From the NCBI RefSeq assembly GCF_019429625.1, contig NZ_JAHXRW010000014.1:1-64000 (forward strand): a stretch of 64,000 bases of DNA. The letters are read 5' to 3'. Positions 32,084-41,964 of the stretch are shown here, piece by piece. Each line of letters starts with the position of its first letter. Position 1 is the first letter of the stretch. Source of the stretch: Celeribacter sp. PS-C1 (GTDB taxonomy: Bacteria; Pseudomonadota; Alphaproteobacteria; Rhodobacterales; Rhodobacteraceae). Made by a program: the position numbers and the translations under genes. Under the pieces are notes generated by a model. That model was not told the origin of the DNA. It did no database searches and worked only from the letters and a program-made list of their open reading frames with translations.

Positions 32084-34969
32084 ATGTCCATTCAGTCCGA
32101 AGCGCAGCTTGAGAAAGAACTGATCCAGCGGCTCACGGGGCTTGGCTGGGTCGAGGTGTCGGTGCCGGATGTCGCGACGCTCCACTCCAATCTCAAGGCG
32201 CAGTTGGAGGCGCATAACGGGCTGACCTTCTCCGATGAAGAGTTCAAGCGCATCCTGAACCGTCTCGAAAAAGGCTCTGTGTTCGACAAGGCCAAGGCAC
32301 TGCGCGACCGCATGGTGCTTCACCGTGATGACGGGACGGTCACGCATATCGAGTTTTTCAACAAAGAGGAGTGGTGCAAGAACCGCTATCAGGTCACGAG
32401 CCAGGTGACGGTCGAAGGGAGCTACAAGACCCGCTACGACGTGACGCTGCTCGTGAACGGGTTGCCACTTATTCAGATTGAGTTGAAGCGCCGAGGCCTC
32501 GGCCTCAAGGAAGCATTCAACCAGATCAACCGCTATCAGCGGCACAGCTTCTGGGCGGGATCGGCGCTGTTTCAATACGTCCAGATTTTCGTGATCTCGA
32601 ACGGCGAGAACACGAAATACTACGCGAACAACCGCAATCAGAGTTTCAAGCAGACGTTCTACTGGGCAAAAGAGAACAACGACACGATCCAGCCGCTCGA
32701 GAAATTCGCGGACGCGTTTCTGGAGAAGTGTTTCGTCTCCAAGATGATCGCGAAATACATCGTGCTGCATGAGGGCGACAAGATCCCGATGATCTTGCGC
32801 CCGTATCAGTATTACGCGGTGGAGGCGATTGTGGACCGCGTGCAGAAGGGTCGAAAGAACGGCTATATCTGGCACACGACCGGATCGGGGAAGACGCTGA
32901 CCTCGTTCAAGGCGAGCCAGATCATTGTCGAGAACCCGAAGGTGGCAAAGGTGGTCTTTGTCGTGGACCGCGCCGATCTCGATTACCAGACCACGAAAGA
33001 GTTCAACGCCTTCTCCGAAGGGTCGGTGGACGGCACGGACAACACGAACAATCTTGTGAAGCAGCTCGCCGAACCGAAGGTGAAGTTGGTCGTGACGACG
33101 ATCCAGAAGCTGAACACCGCGATCACCCGCGAACGTCACGACGCGGCGATGGCGTTGATCAAGGACGAGCGCGTGGTGTTCGTGTTCGACGAATGCCACC
33201 GCAGCCAGTTTGGCGAGACGCACAAGAATATCGTGAACGCGTTCTCAAAGGCGCAGATGTTAGGGTTCACCGGCACGCCGATCCTGGCAGAGAACGCGGT
33301 GGGTAAGAAGACGACGACCGATCTGTTCGGCGAGTGCCTGCATAAATACGTCATCACGGATGCAATCCGCGATGAGAACGTGCTCCGGTTCTCCGTCGAG
33401 TATTGGGGTCGTCTGAAGAAAAAAGACGGGTCGCTTTTGACCGACGAGGAAGTCGGCGGGATCGATCTCAAGGAGTTCTTCGAGAGTGATCAACGTGTCG
33501 AAGGCGTCGTCGATTGGGTGATCGAGAACCACAAGTCGAAGACGCATGATCGGGACTTTTCGGCGATCATGTGCTGCAGCTCTGTCGATGCGTTGACGAA
33601 GACGTATGAGGCGTTCGCGAAACGCAAGGCCGAGGGTGCGCACGATCTCAGAGTGGCGACGATTTTCACGTTTCAGGCCAATGAGGAGGATCAGGACGCG
33701 GATGGCCTGATCGGTGAGCCGGATGTGACGGGCGGACCTGTGAATGCGCAAACGATGCATAGCAGAGACAAGCTGGGAGGCTTCGTAGACGACTACAACA
33801 CGATGTTTGGCACCAACCAGTCGGTGAAAGACGGAAAGGCCTTCTACGCCTACTACAAGGCCGTGGCGAAGCGGATGAAATGGCGTGACAAGAAGGACTT
33901 CGTGCCGGAGAAAGGCATCGATATCCTGCTCGTCGTTAACATGTTCCTGACGGGGTTCGACGCGAAGACCTGCAACACGCTCTACGTCGACAAGAACCTC
34001 AAATACCACGGGCTGATCCAGGCATTCTCACGGACCAATCGCATCCTCGGACAGAAGAAGTCGCAGGGGAATATTGTCTGCTTCCGGAACCTGAAGACGA
34101 AGGTCGACGAGGCGATCGCGCTGTTCTCGAACAAGGACGCGAATGATAAGATCCTGATCGAGCCCTATCAAGTCTATGTGGACCACTTCAACGAGGCCGT
34201 GAGAGCGCTTCTGGACGTCGCGGAGACGCCCGGAGCAGTAGACCGACTGGAAAGCGAAGAATACACTCTGGCGTTCGTCCAGGCGTTCAGAGAGCTCATG
34301 CGCATCCGCAATGTGCTGACGACGTTCGCCGAGTTCAGCGATGATGATCTCTCGATGGAGGAGCAGAGGTTCGAGAAATACAAGAGCAAGTATCTCGACA
34401 TCTATGACCAGCTAAAATCAGACCGCGACGGTCAACCGAAAGCCTCGATCATAGACGAGGTGGATTTCGAACTCGAACTGATCCGGCGCGACAAGATCAA
34501 CGTGGCTTATATCCTCGCCCTACTCGCCTCCATTGGCGACGAAGAGGACGATGAGGCCGGGCGAGCCACAGCGGATGCGAAGAAGAAAGCGGTGCTCGAT
34601 CTTCTCGGATCGGAGGCGCGCCTTCGCAGCAAGCGGGAGCTGATCGAAGAGTTCATTGCTTCGTATCTGACGACGCGCCGCGGAGGTGATGAGACGCGAG
34701 ACGCGTTCAACGAATTCTGGGACGAGAAACGCGAGCAGGCCTTCAAAGACCTTTGCGCAGAAGAAGGTCTCGATCCTGACGGGTTTGCGAAACTGATGCA
34801 ATCTTACCAGTTCACCCAGAAAGAACCGCTTGCCGACGACGTTCTGCCTGTCCTGAAGAAGCCTGTCGGCATTCTACAGCGGAAGTCCGTGATCTCTCGA
34901 ATTGTGGAACGGCTGAAGGGTTTCATCGAGACATTCGATGAGAATATGGGGGATGTGGAGGGGTTATAA
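32084..34969 (+). CDS. hsdR: type I restriction endonuclease/translocase subunit
   Basis: A 961-residue HsdR. The N-terminal nuclease domain has YDVTLLVNGLPLIQIELKRR (D...ExK). The SF2 translocase has IWHTTGSGKTLTSF, VFVFDECHRSQFG and MLGFTGTPI, and the later motifs include GFDAKTCNTLYVDK and QAFSRTNRI. The C-terminal helical region binds the methylase core. It pumps DNA past the bound complex and cuts unmodified DNA at a distance. It lies 18 bp after hsdS with AAGGAAG upstream. The region 34970-35276 that follows has no supportable gene and should hold the promoter of the next operon. Confidence 0.96.
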   Translation: MSIQSEAQLEKELIQRLTGLGWVEVSVPDVATLHSNLKAQLEAHNGLTFSDEEFKRILNRLEKGSVFDKAKALRDRMVLHRDDGTVTHIEFFNKEEWCKNRYQVTSQVTVEGSYKTRYDVTLLVNGLPLIQIELKRRGLGLKEAFNQINRYQRHSFWAGSALFQYVQIFVISNGENTKYYANNRNQSFKQTFYWAKENNDTIQPLEKFADAFLEKCFVSKMIAKYIVLHEGDKIPMILRPYQYYAVEAIVDRVQKGRKNGYIWHTTGSGKTLTSFKASQIIVENPKVAKVVFVVDRADLDYQTTKEFNAFSEGSVDGTDNTNNLVKQLAEPKVKLVVTTIQKLNTAITRERHDAAMALIKDERVVFVFDECHRSQFGETHKNIVNAFSKAQMLGFTGTPILAENAVGKKTTTDLFGECLHKYVITDAIRDENVLRFSVEYWGRLKKKDGSLLTDEEVGGIDLKEFFESDQRVEGVVDWVIENHKSKTHDRDFSAIMCCSSVDALTKTYEAFAKRKAEGAHDLRVATIFTFQANEEDQDADGLIGEPDVTGGPVNAQTMHSRDKLGGFVDDYNTMFGTNQSVKDGKAFYAYYKAVAKRMKWRDKKDFVPEKGIDILLVVNMFLTGFDAKTCNTLYVDKNLKYHGLIQAFSRTNRILGQKKSQGNIVCFRNLKTKVDEAIALFSNKDANDKILIEPYQVYVDHFNEAVRALLDVAETPGAVDRLESEEYTLAFVQAFRELMRIRNVLTTFAEFSDDDLSMEEQRFEKYKSKYLDIYDQLKSDRDGQPKASIIDEVDFELELIRRDKINVAYILALLASIGDEEDDEAGRATADAKKKAVLDLLGSEARLRSKRELIEEFIASYLTTRRGGDETRDAFNEFWDEKREQAFKDLCAEEGLDPDGFAKLMQSYQFTQKEPLADDVLPVLKKPVGILQRKSVISRIVERLKGFIETFDENMGDVEGL

Positions 34970-35276
34970 AGAATTGGTCAACGCGATCTTCTCGTATTTC
35001 AGTTTGCGAAGGCGGGGCGATGCCAGAACAAGCCGAGGAGGCTTCCAAACGAAATTCATTTACGGTGACGATAGCGGATCGCGAACTGAAGGAGTCTCCT
35101 TCAACAATCGTCGCATTTCCTTTCCGCGGCCACACTCTTTGATATCATGACGACATTATTCACATTCAGCTTGTATTGAAGTCAGCAATTTGAAAGCCTC
35201 TCTTCTAGACAGACCAAAAATCAGATTCCGAACCATTCTCTGCGGAACTAAACATTTTTGAAAATTTCGAGTTAGA

Positions 35277-38200
35277 ATGTCCGCACTAGTAAGAACATTG
35301 GAAGCATTTCCCCGTGGTCGCACAACGGAAGAGCTTCTTGTCTTGATGGGGGCAGCATTCAGCCACTCGAAACGCATGCAATGCTTGGCGGAATTAGATG
35401 AGCTCGTGCGCTCGGGGCGAGCAGTGCGTGGCCATGATGGGAAGTGGCGATCCACGAAAACATACTTCTCGAATGAGAAGAACTCTTCCAGTCGCAACAG
35501 AGCGAGCACGGATAGCGCAGATGAAAACTTGCTTCACGCCGCACGAGCGGAATTCTTCCTTTCGAAGATAAGTGAGGATGAACAACCCGAGCGTGGAGAT
35601 CACAGCATCAAGCCCAGTGCCCTTTTGCGGTATTGGCAGTCAGCGCTTCGATCTGATCCGCGCGGCGCTACGACAGCTATCGCAGACCAACATGGCGTGG
35701 ACTGGCATCTTGTCTCGGGCAAAGGGCCCGTTGTGCCGATGGAGGACGGCGTTGTCCGGCTGTTGATCGATCTGGATCAATTGAACGGCGAGTTCCGCCA
35801 GGCGCTTTTGCGTCGAGAGGCAAATGAGAATGCACTTGCGCTCGGTTGGCCGCTTGCTGTGGGGCGGCGTGGCGGCGTGCCTGTCGTCTGGCCTGTCGGT
35901 CTGCTGTCCGCATCGTGGCGCAGAACCGAAACCCATCTTGAAATCCATATCGAAGCCGATGACGTGCTCGTTAACTCTGACTGGATCCACGGAGCAGCCC
36001 GCGCCACCTCTTGGTCCAGAACCGAGCTCGGGGAACTCTTTTCAGACGGCGACACGGTCGGACATCGCGCCGAAGATTTCTTGTTGAAACTCCGCGAAGC
36101 GGTCAGCACTCAGATCCGTGGTAAAGTGACTGGCGAAGCGCTAGTCACACAAGTAGATATGAACGCTCACGGCGTATACGATGTGGCCGCGCTTTTCCTG
36201 CCGGGAGAGTCGAGCTTTACCGCGGGAGCGAGCAAGGATCTAGATAGGCTTGCAACCTGGCCGGAGGAGAGGCTTGCGCGGTCAGCACTCGCGCCTGTGC
36301 TTGGCCTGAAACCGGATCTAGAGCTCAACACTACTGCAGCGATAAACCTCGGGCCGCTAAACGGTGAGCAGCTTCAGGCCGTTCGTAATGCCGTCGAGGC
36401 ACCTTTATCAGTTGTAACGGGGCCACCCGGCACGGGCAAAAGCCAGGCAATTGTCTCCATGGCTGCCTCAGTAATACTGAACGGTGGCAGCGTAATGGTC
36501 GCATCCAAGAACCATCAGGCACTCGACGCGGTGGAGGAACGTCTCGGAAGCATGGCGCCTGACGTGCCTTTTGTGGTGAGAACCCTTGACCCAGCGCGGG
36601 AAATAGACAGATCTTTCGCGGATATCCTTGGCGAATTGATTGTCGCTGAATCTGCTGTATCACAGCTACTCCCAGATGGGCTGATCCGTGACAAAATTCG
36701 TGCTCTGGCCGCTGAACGCGCAGGGGCGCTTGATGCGTCGTTAGAAAAAGCACGCCTAGAGTGCGAGATAGCAGATATCCTTGATAGGATCGAAGCTAGA
36801 GAACAACACAGAGCCGCGAACTCGGAAGAGGCTTCTGTTACAAAAAGGGCAAAGCAATCGAACTTCTGGGAGCGCGTTCTGGAAATGGTCACCGCGCTCT
36901 TCGGCAAACGCAGTGATGCGTCTCCTAGCGAGGAAGTGTCGCCCACGACGCTATCCGAAATGTCGCTTTCTGAGCTGAAAGTCTATCTTGAACAACTCAG
37001 AGCGAAGAGCCGCGCGCTTGTTCTCGAGACAGACACCATCGCGCTGGCAGCAGAAATCCAAGCACTCGTCGTAAAATATCTACCTGAAGAGATGAAGCGC
37101 CGTGTCAAGTTAAGTGAAGATCGTCGTCTTGCTCTGACTGATGCAAAGGACGAAAGCGATTTTCAGGGGAAAGGGCCACTTCCTTCCGAAATCGCGCACA
37201 AGATACTTGAGCATCGTCCGCTTTGGCTCGTGTCGGTGCTCGGCGCCCCCAAGAGAATTCCACTCGACGATGGTATGTTCGATCTGGTGATCTTCGACGA
37301 GGCCAGCCAATGCGACATCGCCTCAGCAATGCCGCTGTTCGCACGAGCCAAGCGGGCTGTCGTAGTGGGCGATGACCGCCAATTGTCGTTCATCCCACAA
37401 TTGGGACGCGCACAGGATCGCAATCTGATGCAAGCGCAGGGTCTACCGTCCAAAGGTATGGCAAGGTTTTCTCAGAGCCGCCGGTCCCTCTTCGATTTCG
37501 CCCTCCGTGTGCCTGATGTGCCGCGTGTCACACTGCGCCATCAATATCGGTCCGCAGGCCAGATTGTGGATTACATCAGCGGTGAATTCTACGGCGGGGA
37601 GCTAATCGTCGCCCAACCACCCGTCGGCGTCAAAGTGCCAAATAATGCGAAACCCGGAATCGCCTGGACCCATGTGCCCGCTCCCGCCATTCCGTCGAAA
37701 GGCAACATCAACAAGGCTGAGGCGCAAGCCATCGCGCGCGAAGTCAAAACGCTGCTGGTGGATCAAGGATATGATGGTTCCATAGGAGTAATCACGCCAT
37801 TCCGTGCGCAGATCGAGGCAATCAGCGCTGCTGTCGAGGGCAACATCCCGCAGCGCCTCTTGGAAAAAGCCGAGTTCCGGATAGGAACGGTGGATGGCTT
37901 TCAGGGACAAGAACGGGACCTGATCCTCTTTTCGCCTGTGCTAGGAGCCAGCAGCGCAGTGACGAGCCTATCTTTTGTCCAGAAAGACCCACGCCGCTTG
38001 AATGTGGCGATCTCCCGTGCTCGAGCTGTTGCCCACGTTTTCGGGGATCTCGACTTTGCCCGTAGCGGTAAGGTGCGTGCATTGGCCCGCCTCGCTGCAA
38101 CCGCCACCGAGCCCCGAAAGCGCAGCGGCGAAGGTCGCTTTGACAGCGAATGGGAGAGCCGCGTGTTTTATGCGCTGAAAGACCGTGGCATGGAGCCTTT

Positions 38201-38447
38201 CCCTCAACACGAGATTGCCGGTCGCTACCTTGATTTTGCGCTTTTCGGTAAGAACGGGGTCAAACTCGATCTCGAGGTGGACGGACGCCGCTGGCATCAG
38301 ACCGCTGACGGGCGACGGAAGACCTCAGATCTCTGGCGCGATGAACAATTAAAATCACTCGGCTGGCGGGTGCGCCGGTTCTGGGTGGACGAACTTTCTC
38401 AAGATATGGATGCCTGCCTTGACCTCGTCGAACAAGACCTTTCCTAA
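35277..38447 (+). CDS. UPF1-like SF1 helicase with N-terminal winged helix and C-terminal Vsr/DUF559-like nuclease
   Basis: A 1056-residue protein. Residues 1-60 look like a winged helix (RTTEELLVLMGAAFSHSKRM...). Walker A is VVTGPPGTGKSQAI (~379-388); a long helical insertion with coiled-coil character runs ~460-620. Motif II is VIFDEASQCDIASAMP (~670), motif III VVGDDRQL, and motif VI RRLNVAISRARAVAHVFG (~910). The last ~110 residues form a nuclease module: FDSEWESRVFYALKDRG, RYLDFALFGKNGVKLDLEVD with the D...ExD pattern, and WRVRRFWVDEL, as in Vsr/DUF559-type PD-(D/E)xK folds. It starts the five-gene operon, and its end overlaps the next gene by 38 nt. Predicted nucleic-acid-unwinding effector, possibly RNA-directed like UPF1 (inference). 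Confidence 0.88.
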   Translation: MSALVRTLEAFPRGRTTEELLVLMGAAFSHSKRMQCLAELDELVRSGRAVRGHDGKWRSTKTYFSNEKNSSSRNRASTDSADENLLHAARAEFFLSKISEDEQPERGDHSIKPSALLRYWQSALRSDPRGATTAIADQHGVDWHLVSGKGPVVPMEDGVVRLLIDLDQLNGEFRQALLRREANENALALGWPLAVGRRGGVPVVWPVGLLSASWRRTETHLEIHIEADDVLVNSDWIHGAARATSWSRTELGELFSDGDTVGHRAEDFLLKLREAVSTQIRGKVTGEALVTQVDMNAHGVYDVAALFLPGESSFTAGASKDLDRLATWPEERLARSALAPVLGLKPDLELNTTAAINLGPLNGEQLQAVRNAVEAPLSVVTGPPGTGKSQAIVSMAASVILNGGSVMVASKNHQALDAVEERLGSMAPDVPFVVRTLDPAREIDRSFADILGELIVAESAVSQLLPDGLIRDKIRALAAERAGALDASLEKARLECEIADILDRIEAREQHRAANSEEASVTKRAKQSNFWERVLEMVTALFGKRSDASPSEEVSPTTLSEMSLSELKVYLEQLRAKSRALVLETDTIALAAEIQALVVKYLPEEMKRRVKLSEDRRLALTDAKDESDFQGKGPLPSEIAHKILEHRPLWLVSVLGAPKRIPLDDGMFDLVIFDEASQCDIASAMPLFARAKRAVVVGDDRQLSFIPQLGRAQDRNLMQAQGLPSKGMARFSQSRRSLFDFALRVPDVPRVTLRHQYRSAGQIVDYISGEFYGGELIVAQPPVGVKVPNNAKPGIAWTHVPAPAIPSKGNINKAEAQAIAREVKTLLVDQGYDGSIGVITPFRAQIEAISAAVEGNIPQRLLEKAEFRIGTVDGFQGQERDLILFSPVLGASSAVTSLSFVQKDPRRLNVAISRARAVAHVFGDLDFARSGKVRALARLAATATEPRKRSGEGRFDSEWESRVFYALKDRGMEPFPQHEIAGRYLDFALFGKNGVKLDLEVDGRRWHQTADGRRKTSDLWRDEQLKSLGWRVRRFWVDELSQDMDACLDLVEQDLS

Positions 38448-39924
38448 GTCAAACAAACACTCCCTGATCGCTGGCATCCTTGCCACGACCGCACTCGTCA
38501 GTGTCGGGATTCTGGGCTTCAGTGTGAGCAAGCTTGACCGTGAATTCGGGAACATTATTCGCGATCGTGCGAGCTATGAAAAGCGCCTCTCCGAGATAAC
38601 GACAGAAGTCGACGATCAGGAAACCCGCCGTGAGGCCGCATGGCAAGAACGCCAAAATATCAATTCGGAAATCACGTCGCTGATATCGCAAAAGGCGGAT
38701 ATCCAGCAGGACGTTGACGACTTGGTGTCCGATCGGGACAATCTACTTTCGCGCATCGACGGCATGAAAACGGATTTGGCCGAAGCGAATGAGACATTGA
38801 AAGAGGCCGCTCAGCTGGAAGCTCTCGTTGCGGACCGCCGTGAAGCGCTCGACGAGCTCTTAGGTAGCGTAATCAAAAAGACGCAAGAACTCGATGATCT
38901 GAACAGTAAGCTCAGCGACGCCCGTGTAGCCCTCTCGGATGCCGAGTCTGCCGCTCAAACCGCCGAGCAGAGGCTAGCTACCCTGCGATCTGATATCTCA
39001 AACGAGAGCGACAAGCTTGAAGCCCTACTGACACAAGTGCGTGGCTTGGAGGCAGACCGCACGGAAAAGAATAGGCTCCAGGACGAACTGGTGGCCTTGA
39101 AACTTGATCGTGACAACCTCCTCAACGACACGGAAAACTTGGTAGCGCGTCAAATCGCTGCGGAAGAGAAACTCGGACAGACGCAGAGTGCACTGACCGT
39201 CGCCAGCGCAGAGCTGAAGAGCGCGGAGGACGCCTTATCCGACGTGCGAAGCGAGGCGGAGCGCGTGCGAGCCGAGCGTGAACTTGCAGTGCGTGCGCGG
39301 GCTGATGCCGAAGCTCGCACCGCTGAAATGACGCGCCAGATTACAGATTTGGAAGCCCGGAAATCAGGCCTTGAACGCGAAGTCGCAGATCTCAACAGCC
39401 GTCGCGCGGCGCTTGCCGTGGAGGTCGAGGGCTTCAATGAGACGAAGCAGCGTTTGGATGCCTTACTCCGTCAGGAGGCTGCGCTTTCCGAACGCGTAAC
39501 GACTCTGACACAAGAACAGGAACGGCTCACGCCCGTCCTAACCGACCTAGAACAGCAGAACGCGACGCTCCGCTCTGAGCAGGCCGATGCCGAAGCAGAC
39601 TTGCAGAAGTTGCGAGAGACGCTACAGGCGCTCAACGGGCGGCGTGGCACTCTGACACAATCCATTGAGGACCTCGAGGCGCGTGAAACAGACGCCCGTG
39701 CGACTGCAGAACAAGCACAAAGCGAGTCTGCGGCACGCCAAACTGAACTTGAAGACTTGCGATCAAAACAGGTGACATTGGAGAGAGAGATTTCTGCGCT
39801 GCGCAGCATACTGGAATCGCTCCAGAGCCAAGTTCAAGCCGAGCCCGACGCTTTAGCCTCCGCACAGCAACCTTCGGCCATCCAACCAACCCAAGAGACG
39901 CCCGTCGAAGCTGCGGCAGAGTGA
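38410..39924 (+). CDS. membrane-anchored coiled-coil protein
   Basis: A 504-residue protein with one N-terminal membrane helix (SLIAGILATTALVSVGILGF, residues 18-37) and about 440 residues of nearly unbroken heptad coiled coil rich in Glu, Ala, Arg and Leu, ending in a short Pro/Gln-rich tail. There is no enzymatic motif. It overlaps the helicase gene by 38 nt and precedes the McrB-like gene by 12 bp. It probably forms a long rod from the inner membrane that scaffolds or senses, pairing with the similarly built N-terminus of the next protein. It lacks MotA/MotB-like sequence, so it is not a Zorya motor component. Confidence 0.85.
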   Translation: MPALTSSNKTFPKSNKHSLIAGILATTALVSVGILGFSVSKLDREFGNIIRDRASYEKRLSEITTEVDDQETRREAAWQERQNINSEITSLISQKADIQQDVDDLVSDRDNLLSRIDGMKTDLAEANETLKEAAQLEALVADRREALDELLGSVIKKTQELDDLNSKLSDARVALSDAESAAQTAEQRLATLRSDISNESDKLEALLTQVRGLEADRTEKNRLQDELVALKLDRDNLLNDTENLVARQIAAEEKLGQTQSALTVASAELKSAEDALSDVRSEAERVRAERELAVRARADAEARTAEMTRQITDLEARKSGLEREVADLNSRRAALAVEVEGFNETKQRLDALLRQEAALSERVTTLTQEQERLTPVLTDLEQQNATLRSEQADAEADLQKLRETLQALNGRRGTLTQSIEDLEARETDARATAEQAQSESAARQTELEDLRSKQVTLEREISALRSILESLQSQVQAEPDALASAQQPSAIQPTQETPVEAAAE

Positions 39925-39936
39925 GGATCATAGACC

Positions 39937-41964
39937 ATGTTGACCAATCTAACTTTGATCGTGCTGATCGTTGCCGCCGCTCTTGCTCTGTTTACCATCG
40001 TTCTCTTCGTGCTCGCACTCAATCACGACAAAGTGGTGACAGCTCAAGGCCCTCTTGCCACGCTTGAAGCACTCATGCAGCAAATCTCGCAGAAAGAGGA
40101 ACTTAAGGCGGATCTCGAGGGTGAGTTGGAAAAGCGGCGTGAGGCGCTTGCCAATGTCGGCAATATCCAGGCCGAGGTCGATGCACTAGTGCGTCAGAAG
40201 GATGAACTTCTCTCGGAATGGGCAACACTCGAGGAGCGTCGTTCCGAGGTGCAAGCGGTGCGCTCAGAGATGGAGGAAGCGATGATCGAGCGTCAGAACC
40301 TCGACGCAGAGCTTGCACAAAGGCGCGAAGAGTATCTGGCAGTTAAGGAGCGGCTGGACAAGGCAGAAGGACTGGTCTCACGCATCGAAGCTCTCAAGTC
40401 CGAACATGAGGAACTGGCACATCGCACCGAAGAGATGCGGAATGAGGTGAGACGCCTCGAAGATGCCGAGAAACGCGTTGCAGATCTCGACGCGAAAACT
40501 GCAGGGCTCGAAGCAGAATCTGCACGACTGGACGGTCGTATCGCAGCCAAAGAGGCCGAGCTAGAAGAAAGCAAAGCCCGCATTGTAACTGAGCGCGAGG
40601 CCTTGGTCGCGGGCCAAGTAGAACTGTCACGCGTTCAGTCCACTCTCGCCGCATCTGAACTTGAAGCTGCAAGTATGCAAGGAGAAATCAACAGCCTTTC
40701 GGAAAAACGTGAGACAATGCAAGCACGCCTAACCTATCTCGAAGGAGAGATTCAAAGGGCCGAAGGTGCCGTGTCGGGCACGGGCGGTGCTGAGGCAGTT
40801 GATCCGCTCAAAGAACTCAAAGAAGCACCGAAAGTCATCACAGAACTCCGTAAGCTACCCGAACGCCCTTCTCAATTGCCAGAGGCTGAGGCCATTCTAA
40901 ACGTTCAGCGACAGCTCAAAGCTAGCGGGCTCGAATATCCGCGCCGCATCATTCGCGCTTTCCATACGGCGATGAAAGTGAATGAAAGCACACAAATGGC
41001 CGTGCTGGCCGGGATTTCCGGCACGGGAAAGAGCCAATTGCCGCGGCAATATGCCAAAGCGATGGGGATCGGCTTTCTACAGGTTCCCGTTCAGCCGCGT
41101 TGGGACAGCCCGCAGGACCTCATGGGCTTCTACAACTACATCGAGGGCAAATTTCGTCCGACGGATATGGCACGAGCTCTCTGGGCGCTTGATCCGCTCA
41201 ACAATGACGAGGCGCTTGAGGATCGCATGATGATGGTCCTTCTCGATGAAATGAACCTCGCTCGAGTCGAGTATTATTTCTCCGATTTCCTTAGTCGCCT
41301 CGAAAGCCGCCCTAGCCCATCCAACGTCTCGGACGAAACCCTGCGTAAGGACGCCGAGATTGAGCTGGAGATCCCTAAACTCCTCAACCCTCCCCGTATT
41401 TTCCCAGGCTATAACCTGTTGTTCGCCGGAACAATGAATGAAGACGAGAGCACCCAATCGCTATCTGACAAGGTAGTGGACCGCGCTAATATCCTGCGCT
41501 TCTCCGCCCCTCAAAAGATCAAGAGCGGTAAGGCGGAAGGCACTGCGCCCGAACCTGCGGCGCTGTCGCAGACCGATTGGCAGCGTTGGCTTCGCCCTGT
41601 GTCCCAAGTCGAAAGCGATCGCACACTGCAATCAGGGCTGGAGACCATGGTCGATATTATGAAAGAGTTCAAACGTCCCTTCGGTCACCGTCTCGGCCGT
41701 GCCATCATGGCCTACGCTGCAAATTATCCAGAACTGGAAGGCTCCAACGGCATTCGTGACGCATTGGCTGATCAGGTTGAGATGCGCCTTTTGCCGAAAC
41801 TTCGCGGTGTCGAGGTCGATAACACCGACCCGCAGTTCTCGAAGCTGCGGAGTTTTGTAGAACAAGAGCTCGGCGATCATGCGCTGGCCGAAGCAATCGC
41901 TCATGCTCGCATGGAAGCGGAGGACTCGACTGGCCAGTTCGTCTGGACCGGGGTCACACGCTGA
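39937..41964 (+). CDS. membrane-anchored coiled-coil McrB-like AAA+ NTPase
   Basis: A 675-residue protein: N-terminal membrane helix (LIVLIVAAALALFTIVLFVL, ~7-26), about 250 residues of coiled coil, then an McrB/MoxR-type AAA+ domain. Walker A is LAGISGTGKSQLPRQ (~359-366), followed by QPRWDSPQDLMGFYN. Walker B is MVLLDEMNLARVEYY (~437), and LFAGTMNEDESTQSLSDKVV (~497) corresponds to the McrB GTPase signature MNxxD region, with an acidic variant. In McrBC this subunit binds DNA and uses GTP to drive the McrC nuclease. Here the N-terminal DNA-binding domain is replaced by the membrane coiled coil. The next gene overlaps by 1 nt. Confidence 0.88.
   Translation: MLTNLTLIVLIVAAALALFTIVLFVLALNHDKVVTAQGPLATLEALMQQISQKEELKADLEGELEKRREALANVGNIQAEVDALVRQKDELLSEWATLEERRSEVQAVRSEMEEAMIERQNLDAELAQRREEYLAVKERLDKAEGLVSRIEALKSEHEELAHRTEEMRNEVRRLEDAEKRVADLDAKTAGLEAESARLDGRIAAKEAELEESKARIVTEREALVAGQVELSRVQSTLAASELEAASMQGEINSLSEKRETMQARLTYLEGEIQRAEGAVSGTGGAEAVDPLKELKEAPKVITELRKLPERPSQLPEAEAILNVQRQLKASGLEYPRRIIRAFHTAMKVNESTQMAVLAGISGTGKSQLPRQYAKAMGIGFLQVPVQPRWDSPQDLMGFYNYIEGKFRPTDMARALWALDPLNNDEALEDRMMMVLLDEMNLARVEYYFSDFLSRLESRPSPSNVSDETLRKDAEIELEIPKLLNPPRIFPGYNLLFAGTMNEDESTQSLSDKVVDRANILRFSAPQKIKSGKAEGTAPEPAALSQTDWQRWLRPVSQVESDRTLQSGLETMVDIMKEFKRPFGHRLGRAIMAYAANYPELEGSNGIRDALADQVEMRLLPKLRGVEVDNTDPQFSKLRSFVEQELGDHALAEAIAHARMEAEDSTGQFVWTGVTR

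Noticed and set aside
31847-33223. 458-codon frame antisense to hsdS/hsdR
   Set aside because: Overlaps two certain genes and shows only Leu/Arg/Val-rich shadow sequence.
38410-41964. Considered as Zorya (ZorA/ZorB) components because of membrane helices and coiled coils
   Set aside because: No MotA/ExbB-like multi-helix channel and no OmpA/MotB domain; the McrB-type AAA+ points elsewhere.
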